From Gammaproteobacteria bacterium (GTDB taxonomy: Bacteria; Pseudomonadota; Gammaproteobacteria; VBWC01): 64,000 nt of DNA. The stretch spans positions 91,234-155,233 of the forward strand of contig VBWC01000011.1 of the NCBI GenBank assembly GCA_006218035.1, written 5' to 3'. A program made the position numbers and the translations under genes. Under the pieces are notes generated by a model. The model saw only the letters and a list, made by a program, of their open reading frames with translations. It ran no database searches and was not told where the DNA came from. Numbering within the stretch: the stretch's first letter is position 1; each line of letters starts with the position of its first letter. Positions 16,706-23,441 of the stretch are shown piece by piece.

Positions 16706-17260
16706 TTGTTCAAATCGAATTATTTACTATTGTCTTTGGTGGTGATCCTCTGTGCGGGATGTTCGACGATCCGGGTCAGTCAGGACTATGTTCCCAACAC
16801 TGACTTCGCGAGCATGGGCAGCTTTGCTTGGCAGAGCGACAGTCAGCCCGAAACAGGTGACATCCGCCTGGACGATCCGCTTCTCAATGAGCGTATACGA
16901 ACCGCGATCGAGCGGACGTTTGCGAGCCGGTATGCGAAAGCCGAGCGCGCGTCCGCCAACTTTCTAATTGCCTACACGCTCGGTCTTCAGCAGAAGATCA
17001 AATCCGATGACACCCAAACGGGCGTCATGGTCGGCACCGGAAGCCGGGGGACGTTCGGCGGATTCGGTATCGGCACGGGCAGTGGGGTTGAGACGTACGA
17101 TCAGGTGATATTGTTCATTGATGTGCTGGATCCGCAAAGAGGCAAGCTGTTGTGGCGGGGGAAGGGCACGGATATTTTTTCCGAACACGCCGAACCGGAA
17201 GAAATCACCCGGCAGGTCAATGAACTGGTGGAAAAAATTCTGGCGAAGTTTCCGCCGTAA
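16706..17260 (+). CDS. DUF4136-type lipoprotein
   Basis: This gene encodes a 184-residue lipoprotein if the TTG at 16706, which follows AAGGACGGAG, is the start. The signal sequence LLLSLVVILCAGC ends in a lipobox with the lipidated Cys at residue 20. The mature part has the DUF4136 pattern: an early tyrosine/phenylalanine-rich strand (FASMGSFAWQSD), DDPLLNERIRTAIERTFASRY, a glycine-rich stretch in the middle, and VLDPQRGKLLWRGKGTDIF near the end. The family is envelope-associated with unknown function. The residue after the lipidated Cys is Ser, predicting outer-membrane sorting. Confidence 0.82.
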   Translation: MFKSNYLLLSLVVILCAGCSTIRVSQDYVPNTDFASMGSFAWQSDSQPETGDIRLDDPLLNERIRTAIERTFASRYAKAERASANFLIAYTLGLQQKIKSDDTQTGVMVGTGSRGTFGGFGIGTGSGVETYDQVILFIDVLDPQRGKLLWRGKGTDIFSEHAEPEEITRQVNELVEKILAKFPP

Positions 17261-17350
17261 TCCAGCCGGGGAGGGTGGGCGCGTTTTCTGTGCCCACGCG
17301 GAATAGCTATCCAACCAACAGAGTTCAGGAACAGGATCCAGAACAGAACC

Positions 17351-17692
17351 ATGAGCAACTTTCCCAAGTGTCCCAAGTGCGGGTCGGAATACACCTACAG
17401 CGACGGCAGCATGTACGTCTGCCCGGAATGCGCGCACGAGTGGTCGATGGAAGCGCAAGCCGTCAGCAGCGATGACGCGCGCGTCATCAAGGATGCCCAT
17501 GGCACCGTGTTGCAGGACGGCGATACGGTCACCGTCATCAAGGACCTCAAGGTCAAGGGTTCATCGCTGGTGGTCAAGGTCGGCACCAAGGTCAGGAATA
17601 TCCGGCTGGTCGACGGCGATCACGACATCGATTGCAAGATCGACGGGATCGGCGCGATGAAGCTGAAATCGGAGTTTGTAAAGAAGGCGTGA
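17351..17692 (+). CDS. yjdM: PhnA/YjdM family zinc-ribbon protein
   Basis: This 113-residue protein has an N-terminal zinc ribbon with C7, C10, C24 and C27 (CPKC and CPEC) and a C-terminal SH3-like beta barrel ([17 protein letters not shown], then [26 protein letters not shown]). It was named for the phn operon of E. coli but is not itself a phosphonate hydrolase, and its function remains uncertain. The gene stands alone, 90 nt after the DUF4136 lipoprotein gene. Identification as family member is secure. Confidence 0.93.
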   Translation: MSNFPKCPKCGSEYTYSDGSMYVCPECAHEWSMEAQAVSSDDARVIKDAHGTVLQDGDTVTVIKDLKVKGSSLVVKVGTKVRNIRLVDGDHDIDCKIDGIGAMKLKSEFVKKA

Positions 17693-17717
17693 ACCGGTAT
17701 GGCCGGATGCAAGTAGT

Positions 17718-17749
17718 TGTAGGGCGGATTAGCGAAGCGTAATCCGCCG
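17718..17749. repeat. Palindromic intergenic repeat, copy 1
   Basis: GTAGGGCGGATT is followed by AGCGAAGCGT and AATCCGCC, an 8-bp outer stem with a further AGCG/GCGT pairing. It belongs to the family of short palindromes that recurs in other gaps of this window. It is oriented opposite to the copy at 17903. Confidence 0.85.
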
Positions 17750-17815
17750 AATGGAAACGGAATGGTGACTAAGAGAGTGATCGTTGTAACGAAAGCCTTG
17801 ACCGGGATTGCACCC

Positions 17816-17844
17816 GGCGCAATGCGCTTTGCTTATTGCGCCCT
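17816..17844. repeat. Palindromic intergenic repeat, copy 2
   Basis: GGCGCAAT (17816-17823) pairs with ATTGCGCC (17835-17842), with CGCTTTGC inside. The layout is the same as copies 1 and 3 but the stem sequence differs, so the fold rather than the sequence is kept. Confidence 0.8.
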
Positions 17845-17902
17845 ATGCTAGCTGGCGGTGATATTGACGATATGACGGTGGATGAACAGGAATAAAGCAT
17901 GC

Positions 17903-17933
17903 GGCGGAATACGCTGACGCTATTCCGCCCTAC
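17903..17933. repeat. Palindromic intergenic repeat, copy 3 (inverted relative to copy 1)
   Basis: GGCGGAAT (17903-17910) pairs with ATTCCGCC (17922-17929), and the trailing CTAC is the reverse complement of the GTAG that leads copy 1. It ends 25 nt before the start of the AT-rich cyclase-like gene. Confidence 0.85.
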
Positions 17934-17957
17934 GTGAACTTAGCTATTGTGGCCAGA

Positions 17958-18872
17958 ATGTATTTAGAAAACCGTTTGATTGCGATGCTCGACGTGTTGG
18001 GGCTATCAGCTCAGATTTCAAATGAAAGCGGGCTGCATGCGACAATGGAAAAGTATGGCGAACTTATTGTGCACGCAAGGGATAAGATTTTTGTATCAAG
18101 ATCAACAGCCTTTCCTGAGCATGACGCTCATCATTTCGAAGCAACAAATTTCGTTTTCGATACTTTGGTTCTTGTGTCGCATAGTATAGATCGGCGTGGA
18201 AAAGCAGCCGGGTTTATGTCTGCGGTGAGCAATATTATGAGCGTTTTTTCCCTTGCTAATCTTCCTCTGCGGGGTGCGATCGGAGTTGGTGATTATCTTT
18301 ATGACGATAAAACCGGTTTATTTTTAAGTGATGTATTCAGGAAATTGGACGACGCGATAAAGCAGCAAGAGTGGGCGGGATGTTTTTTGCTGCCAGAATA
18401 CGAAGATTACGTGATGCCGCTTGTTCTAGGCCGCTATACGCTAGATGAATCTAACCAGTCATCAGGTCTATATCGATATCCCGTCCCTCGAAAGGACGGA
18501 TCGAGGAAGGAAGCTTGGTGCTTAAACTGGTTGGACATGTTTGTAGATGATGATTTCAGATCGATTTTGAACTATATGCGCGCCGACGCTAAAAAGGCTA
18601 TGCATGTCGAAAGGTTTATCACTTTCTATCGACAGCTACCGCGCGACGACAGCCTCGTGCCGAGCGAATTTGTTCCCGCAAAATATGCCAAAATAATTAA
18701 CTTCGGCGAGAGTAAGCGCGTAAGTTTTTGGAATGAGAGGCACGAATCGGTTTGGCCAGTCTGTAAACATTTTATTTTCGACCCTAAGCATAGGCAAAGT
18801 ATTGGTGGCGGGTTCGTTGGATTTGATACTGAAGAAGAACGAATACAGAGAGAAAGGGAGAGGTATACGTAG
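17958..18872 (+). CDS. Orphan protein resembling a class III nucleotide-cyclase catalytic domain
   Basis: This 304-residue protein is AT-rich and its codon use differs clearly from all neighbours, suggesting transfer. The first third reads IAMLDVLGLSAQI, then FDTLVLVS, then LPLRGAIGVGDYLYDD, then FLSDVF and IKQQEWAGCFLL. That order (LDxLG, F-D strand, RGAIxxG, QEW) matches a widespread group of uncharacterised proteins with a degenerate adenylate/guanylate cyclase-like fold. The two Asp (in LDVLG and FDTL) could be metal ligands. The rest is charged and unassigned. I chose the ATG at 17958 because the GTG at 17934 lies in a repeat. Catalytic activity is inference; a pseudo-enzyme is equally possible. 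Confidence 0.6.
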   Translation: MYLENRLIAMLDVLGLSAQISNESGLHATMEKYGELIVHARDKIFVSRSTAFPEHDAHHFEATNFVFDTLVLVSHSIDRRGKAAGFMSAVSNIMSVFSLANLPLRGAIGVGDYLYDDKTGLFLSDVFRKLDDAIKQQEWAGCFLLPEYEDYVMPLVLGRYTLDESNQSSGLYRYPVPRKDGSRKEAWCLNWLDMFVDDDFRSILNYMRADAKKAMHVERFITFYRQLPRDDSLVPSEFVPAKYAKIINFGESKRVSFWNERHESVWPVCKHFIFDPKHRQSIGGGFVGFDTEEERIQRERERYT

Positions 18873-18877
18873 CGTAT

Positions 18878-18901
18878 CGCCCGGATGAGATGTAATCCGG
18901 G
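18878..18901. repeat. Palindromic intergenic repeat after the cyclase-like gene
   Basis: CCCGGAT (18880-18886) pairs with ATCCGGG (18895-18901) across GAGATGTA. It is a weaker member of the same palindrome style seen at 17.7-17.9 kb, so the orphan gene is bracketed on both sides. It could also end the transcript. Confidence 0.65.
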
Positions 18902-18955
18902 ACGTGCCCGGTCGTGCAGGGTGCCACTTGCACTGTGTGTTCAAAGCAATTGAAG

Positions 18956-19162
18956 ATGAACATCCAACGTCTGCTGATCACCATCGGAATCGTACTACTG
19001 ATCCTCGGCCTGGTCTGGCCGTTATTGCAGAAACTGGGACTGGGCAGGTTGCCGGGCGATATCGCCATCGAGCGGGACAATTTTCGGTTTTATTTTCCGA
19101 TCGTCACGTCGATCGTCATCAGCCTGGTGCTGACGCTGTTGTTCTGGCTGTTCCGGAAATAG
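18956..19162 (+). CDS. DUF2905 small membrane protein
   Basis: This 68-residue protein has two transmembrane segments (LLITIGIVLLILGLVWPLL and VTSIVISLVLTLLFWLF) joined by the diagnostic DUF2905 loop LGRLPGDIAIERDNFRFYFPI. The ATG at 18956 gives MNIQRLL; the frame is open further upstream without similarity. Members are found across many bacteria with no known function. It converges with the sulfite reductase gene, separated by a perfect hairpin. Its normal base composition differs from the AT-rich gene before it, so I do not treat the two as one unit. Confidence 0.9.
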   Translation: MNIQRLLITIGIVLLILGLVWPLLQKLGLGRLPGDIAIERDNFRFYFPIVTSIVISLVLTLLFWLFRK

Positions 19163-19186
19163 GTGCACCGGTTTTGCCGGTGCACC
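19162..19186. terminator. Hairpin between DUF2905 and sulfite reductase genes
   Basis: A perfect 10-bp stem (GGTGCACCGG with CCGGTGCACC) and a 5-nt loop TTTTG lies between convergent stops. It has no T-run. Confidence 0.65.
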
Positions 19187-19195
19187 CGATTCACA

Positions 19196-21511
19196 TCAGT
19201 TGCTCGCGGCCGCCGTTTCGCGGGACTTCTGCACGGTCACGCGCGGCGATTTGTCGTTGTCGTCGACCGACAGCACGAAGTGACCGTCGGTTTCGAGACT
19301 GCCGGCCAGTTTGCGCGCGGACTCGGGGGAGTCGACGATGAATTCGACGACCTCGCCGGTCTCCAGCGTCTTCAGCGCATTGCGGGCCTTGATGTAATGC
19401 AGCGGGCAGCCGTACGTGGACAGATCGATCTCGCGCGGCGCTGCGCTCGGCGCCGGTTGCGTTTTGGGCAGTGAGGCCGACAGATCGAGTTGCTTGTCGA
19501 TGTTCTGGCAAACCGCCGCCGCGTCGCGCATCCACTGATCAGTATCGGCGGCGAGCTTCAGATAGGCCGCATTGTCGAACGATGCCTTCAGCTTTTCGAC
19601 TTCGGCGACGATCGCGGCCAGCCGTCGGCCCATGTCGGCGCTCGCTGGCGCGGCGGTCTGCAACGACGCGGCGATGTCCGCCGCCGCCTGTCCCTGCTTC
19701 AATCCGGACACGAACAGCAGCGACTGGCCGACCAGGCGGCCGATCTGTTCGACGCACTCGATGGCTTCAGCGAACTTGCGTTGCGACGCAAACGAGTTGC
19801 GGCAATCGCGTTCGTAGCTCGCTTCGGAGAAATTCGATGCGACCAGATCCTGCGCGGCGCCGGCGCATTCGCCGCCGCCGAGTTGCAGCACCTTGAACGC
19901 GGCCTGGTCGCCGTGGTCGAGCAGCACCGAGGCGATCTCCTCGGGCGCGACGGCGGTCAGGTCCCGCAGCAGTTCCGAGAAGTATTCCTTGCCCTTGCGG
20001 CGCGTCCATTGAAAGAACGTCTCGTCTGCGCTGCGATCACTCGCGAACGTGTCCTCGACGCGCTGGATCGCGGTCTTGATGCGCACCGACGGTATTGACG
20101 GGCCCTTGAAGCCGATGCCGCCGCCGTTGCGGCCGTCGCCGCCGAAATACATCTGGTAATGCGGGACCAGCTTGCCGTGCAGGCGGCTGCCTTCGCCGTA
20201 GATACCGATGTCACCGGACTCCGGTTGTGCGCAGCCGTTATGGCAGCCGCTGACGCGCACGCGCAGGTCGTGCTGGCCGCCGCTCAGTTGCGGGCCGAGT
20301 ATGGTTGATGAGGTGATGCCAAGGCGGCAGGTCGACGTGCCGGGGCACGCGACCACGTCGTCGCCGGTTTTCGGTTCGCCCAGACCGAGCGTACCCAGCG
20401 CGTTGCGGATCGCGGCGACGCGGGCCGTCGGCACGTTGCACAGCATCAGGTTCTGGTCCTGCGTCGCGCGAATATCGTCCAGTCCTTCCTGTTCCATCAT
20501 GGCCGCGACACCGCGCAGTTGCGCGACGGTGATGTCACCGATCGGCAGGCGGATCGGAAAGATGTTCAGGCCGTTCTGTTTCTGGCCGAGCAGCTTGCGC
20601 GGCGCGCCGGCGACCACGCGCACGTTGCCGTCCGCGCCTTTCTGCCACGCGCTTTTCATATGGGGCTGGTTGGTGTAGGCGAGCCGCGTGCGCGCGACTT
20701 CTTCCTTGTACTTCTCGATGAATCCCTCCGGTCCGAAGCGGTCGACCAGGAACTTGATGCGCGCCTTGGCGCGGCGCTTGCGATCGGAATAGCGGTGGTG
20801 CAGTGAAATCACCGCCTCCATCACTGGCAGCAGATCTTTTTCTTCGATGAACTCCTCAACGGTGACCGCCTCGTGCGGCTTGTGACCGAGCCCGCCGCCG
20901 GCCATGACCTTGAAGCCGAAACGGCCGTCTTTATGCCGTGCGACGACGGCGAGGTCGTGAATCATGCCCTGCGCGCAATCGGACTCGCAGCCGGAGAAGC
21001 TGATCTTGAACTTGCGCGGCAGATGTTGCGTCAGCGGATGGCGCAGAAAGCGGTTGGCAGCGCCATGCACCAGCGGCGTGACGTCGGTATGTTCATGCGG
21101 GCAGACGCCGGCCAGCGCGCATGCGCTGATGTTGCGCACCGTGTTGCCGCACGCCTCGCGCGTGGTCAGGCCGGCCTCGCCGATGCGGCGCATCACGGCC
21201 GGCGTGTCTTTCAGCGGGATGTAATGAACCTGAAAATCCTGACGGGTCGTGACATGCGCGGTGCCGTGCTGTGAATATGTCTCGACGACATCCGCCACCG
21301 CCCGCAGCTGATCCGGTTTGAGGCCGCCGCCCGGCAGTTTGATGCGTACCATCTGTACGCCGTCTTGGCGCTGGCCGTAGATGCCGTGCTGCAAACGAAA
21401 CGCCATGAAGCGTTCGCCGTCCATGCCGCCGTTGAGGAACGAACGGACGTTGTCCTCGTAACGATCGATCTCGTCGTAATTCACCAGGCTGACTACTTTT
21501 TCATCCATCAC
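19196..21511 (-). CDS. Sulfite (nitrite/sulfite) reductase hemoprotein with C-terminal TusA domain
   Basis: This 771-residue protein is a siroheme-[4Fe-4S] reductase, probably reducing sulfite to sulfide for assimilation. The canonical cluster ligands are C389-X5-C395 (CPGTSTC) and C423-X3-C427 (CHNGC). Unusually, the N-terminal half also has C131-X5-C137 (CALAGVC) and C175-X3-C179 (CESDC). A helical linker of about 130 residues follows, then a TusA sulfur-carrier domain from residue 693 with its cysteine C702 in YGCPLHYIKAR (CPxH rather than the CPxP of TusA). The TusA fusion suggests the sulfide product is handled as a bound persulfide. TauE and CysB neighbours support a sulfur role; nitrite reduction is the alternative. 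Confidence 0.9.
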   Translation of the reverse strand: MMDEKVVSLVNYDEIDRYEDNVRSFLNGGMDGERFMAFRLQHGIYGQRQDGVQMVRIKLPGGGLKPDQLRAVADVVETYSQHGTAHVTTRQDFQVHYIPLKDTPAVMRRIGEAGLTTREACGNTVRNISACALAGVCPHEHTDVTPLVHGAANRFLRHPLTQHLPRKFKISFSGCESDCAQGMIHDLAVVARHKDGRFGFKVMAGGGLGHKPHEAVTVEEFIEEKDLLPVMEAVISLHHRYSDRKRRAKARIKFLVDRFGPEGFIEKYKEEVARTRLAYTNQPHMKSAWQKGADGNVRVVAGAPRKLLGQKQNGLNIFPIRLPIGDITVAQLRGVAAMMEQEGLDDIRATQDQNLMLCNVPTARVAAIRNALGTLGLGEPKTGDDVVACPGTSTCRLGITSSTILGPQLSGGQHDLRVRVSGCHNGCAQPESGDIGIYGEGSRLHGKLVPHYQMYFGGDGRNGGGIGFKGPSIPSVRIKTAIQRVEDTFASDRSADETFFQWTRRKGKEYFSELLRDLTAVAPEEIASVLLDHGDQAAFKVLQLGGGECAGAAQDLVASNFSEASYERDCRNSFASQRKFAEAIECVEQIGRLVGQSLLFVSGLKQGQAAADIAASLQTAAPASADMGRRLAAIVAEVEKLKASFDNAAYLKLAADTDQWMRDAAAVCQNIDKQLDLSASLPKTQPAPSAAPREIDLSTYGCPLHYIKARNALKTLETGEVVEFIVDSPESARKLAGSLETDGHFVLSVDDNDKSPRVTVQKSRETAAASN

Positions 21512-21568
21512 TGAATCTCCGGGGACTGACGGGCGCGGAAAAGGCGCCGATTATACGTCAATTGCTGT

Positions 21569-22351
21569 TCATGCCAGAACAAATTTGAAGCCAATCAACA
21601 TCAAAACGCTGGCCAGTATCGGCCGCGTCACGCGCTCGGGAATCACCGATCCGAGATGGCTGCCGACGTAAATGCCCGGCAGCGAACCCAGTAACAGCGC
21701 GCCCAGTAACGAAAAATCCACATTGCCGAGGTGCAGGTGCCCGAGTCCGGCGACCAGCGTCAGGGGCACCGCATGGGCGATATCCGTGCCGACAATACGG
21801 ATAACGGGCAGCCGCGGATACAGGAAAAACAGGATCGCGACCCCCAGCGCCCCGGCGCCTACCGAGGATATCGGCACCAGTATTCCTAATAGAACGCCGG
21901 CGAGGACGGTGATCGCCGGGCGACGGGCGGCAAGCCGCGGTGCCCCCGCCGCGAGCTGCGTACCGAGTTGCTGAATGCGTTGCTTGAACAGGATCGCAAT
22001 CGCGGTCAGGATCAGCGCCACTCCCAGTCCGCTCGTCACCAGCGTGTCGACTTTCCAGCCCTTCGCGTCAATAACGCTCAGGAAATAGACGGTTACGAGC
22101 GCAGTTGGTACGCTGCCGCTGGCCAGCAGCCGCACAACAGGCCAGTCCACCGTCGAGCGGCGCGCGTGCGCCCAGATGCCGCCGGTCTTGGTGATCGCGG
22201 CAAACAACAGGTCTGTGCCTACGGCAAGCGCAGGTTGGATGCCGAAGACGAAGATCAGCAACGGCGTCATCAGCGAACCTCCGCCGACGCCGGTCAATCC
22301 GATGAGCGCGCCGACCAGGAATCCGGACGCGGTATAACCCCAATCGATCAT
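21569..22351 (-). CDS. TauE/SafE family sulfite/organosulfur exporter (TSUP family)
   Basis: This 260-residue membrane protein has about seven to eight hydrophobic helices and the two TSUP signature regions, GALIGLTGVGGGSLMTPLLIFVFG near the N-terminus and GILVPISSVGAGALG in the second half. Members export sulfite, sulfoacetate or related anions. It ends 57 nt upstream of the sulfite reductase gene on the same strand, and is divergent from cysB. It may therefore relieve sulfite overload or move sulfur compounds for this pathway. The substrate is not readable from sequence. Confidence 0.88.
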   Translation of the reverse strand: MIDWGYTASGFLVGALIGLTGVGGGSLMTPLLIFVFGIQPALAVGTDLLFAAITKTGGIWAHARRSTVDWPVVRLLASGSVPTALVTVYFLSVIDAKGWKVDTLVTSGLGVALILTAIAILFKQRIQQLGTQLAAGAPRLAARRPAITVLAGVLLGILVPISSVGAGALGVAILFFLYPRLPVIRIVGTDIAHAVPLTLVAGLGHLHLGNVDFSLLGALLLGSLPGIYVGSHLGSVIPERVTRPILASVLMLIGFKFVLA

Positions 22352-22506
22352 AGGTCCAAGAGATCCATGAATTTCCGTAATAACGGGTGGCCGGTCACGT
22401 GATCGGACCCGCTTGGCGCCGAATATAGCAAAGTGCCTATATCATAGGAACTGCCAATAACTGCTATATTAATCATCTTTACGTATATCGGTCAGGGTCT
22501 GCGATT
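22352..22506. promoter_or_regulatory. Divergent promoter region between tauE and cysB
   Basis: The 155-nt gap holds promoters for two divergent transcripts. From 22425 to 22485 it turns AT-rich, with the related segments GCCTATATCATAGG and CTGCTATATTAATCAT. These are plausible LysR-type (CysB) contacts, but no exact operator can be assigned by eye. Confidence 0.45.
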
Positions 22507-23427
22507 ATGAAACTGCAACAACTGAGGTATATCCGTGAGGTTGCCCGTTGCGGCTTGAGCGTATCCGCCGCCGCCGCTGCGTTGCATACGGCTCAGCCGG
22601 GCGTGAGCAACCAGATACGTCTGCTGGAGGACGAACTCAACGTCCAGATCTTCGAGCGTAACGGCAAACGTTTTGTCGGCGTCACGCAGCCGGGGCGCGC
22701 GATACTCGCCAAGGCCGAGCGGATATTGAGCGAGATCGATAATATCCGCCAGATCGGTTTCGAGTTCACCGACGAGGCACAGGGCAATTTGTCGATCGCG
22801 ACGACACATACGCAGGCACGTTATGCGCTGCCGCCGGTGATCAAGCGATTCACGGAGCAATATCCCAACGTGCGGCTGAGTCTGCATCAAGGCAGCCCGA
22901 CGCAGATTTCCGACATGGTGGTATCGGGCGTGGCGGACATCGCGATTGCGACCGAAGCGATCCATCTGTTCGAGGATTTGGTGATGCTGCCATGTTACGA
23001 GTGGAATCGCTGTGTGGTTACGACGCCCGGTCACCCGCTGCTCGACGAACAGCCGTTGACGCTGGAAGCGATCGCGAAGTATCCCGTCGTGACCTATGAC
23101 TTTGCGTTTGCCGGCCGCTCGAAGATCAACCAGGCGTTCGAGGAACGTCACCTGAAACCCAACGTCGTGCTGACCGCGATCGATTCCGATGTGATCAAGA
23201 CGTATGTGGAACTGGGGCTGGGCGTCGGGCTGCTGGCGTCGATGGCGTTTAATCCGCAGAAGGATACCGGTCTGCGCGCGATCGACGCGGGTCATCTGTT
23301 TGAACCGAGCACGACGCGAATCGGTATACGCCGGGGCGGATTTTTACGTGGCTATATGTATGCGTTTATCGAGCTGTTTGCGCCGCACCTGGATCGCAGG
23401 ACGGTCGACGCCGCCACGCACACCTGA
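22507..23427 (+). CDS. cysB: CysB-type LysR transcriptional regulator
   Basis: This 306-residue LysR regulator has an N-terminal winged helix with MKLQQLRYIREVARCGLSVSAAA, HTAQPGVSNQIRLLEDEL and FERNGKR. The effector domain includes ATTHTQARYALPPVIKRF, LHQGSPTQISDMV and AIDSDVIKTYVELGLGVGLLA. The THTQARY and QGSP segments contact sulfate or N-acetylserine in CysB/Cbl and identify the subfamily. It is divergent from tauE and the sulfite reductase, which are its probable targets. The length matches CysB (about 324) within family range. Cbl is the alternative name. Confidence 0.92.
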   Translation: MKLQQLRYIREVARCGLSVSAAAAALHTAQPGVSNQIRLLEDELNVQIFERNGKRFVGVTQPGRAILAKAERILSEIDNIRQIGFEFTDEAQGNLSIATTHTQARYALPPVIKRFTEQYPNVRLSLHQGSPTQISDMVVSGVADIAIATEAIHLFEDLVMLPCYEWNRCVVTTPGHPLLDEQPLTLEAIAKYPVVTYDFAFAGRSKINQAFEERHLKPNVVLTAIDSDVIKTYVELGLGVGLLASMAFNPQKDTGLRAIDAGHLFEPSTTRIGIRRGGFLRGYMYAFIELFAPHLDRRTVDAATHT

Positions 23428-23441
23428 TCGAAAACATCGCT

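Noticed and set aside
18872..19162. Cyclase-like gene plus DUF2905 membrane protein as a two-gene Pycsar system
   Set aside because: DUF2905 is a widely conserved housekeeping protein of normal composition; a palindrome separates the two genes, and there is no cyclic-nucleotide-binding domain.
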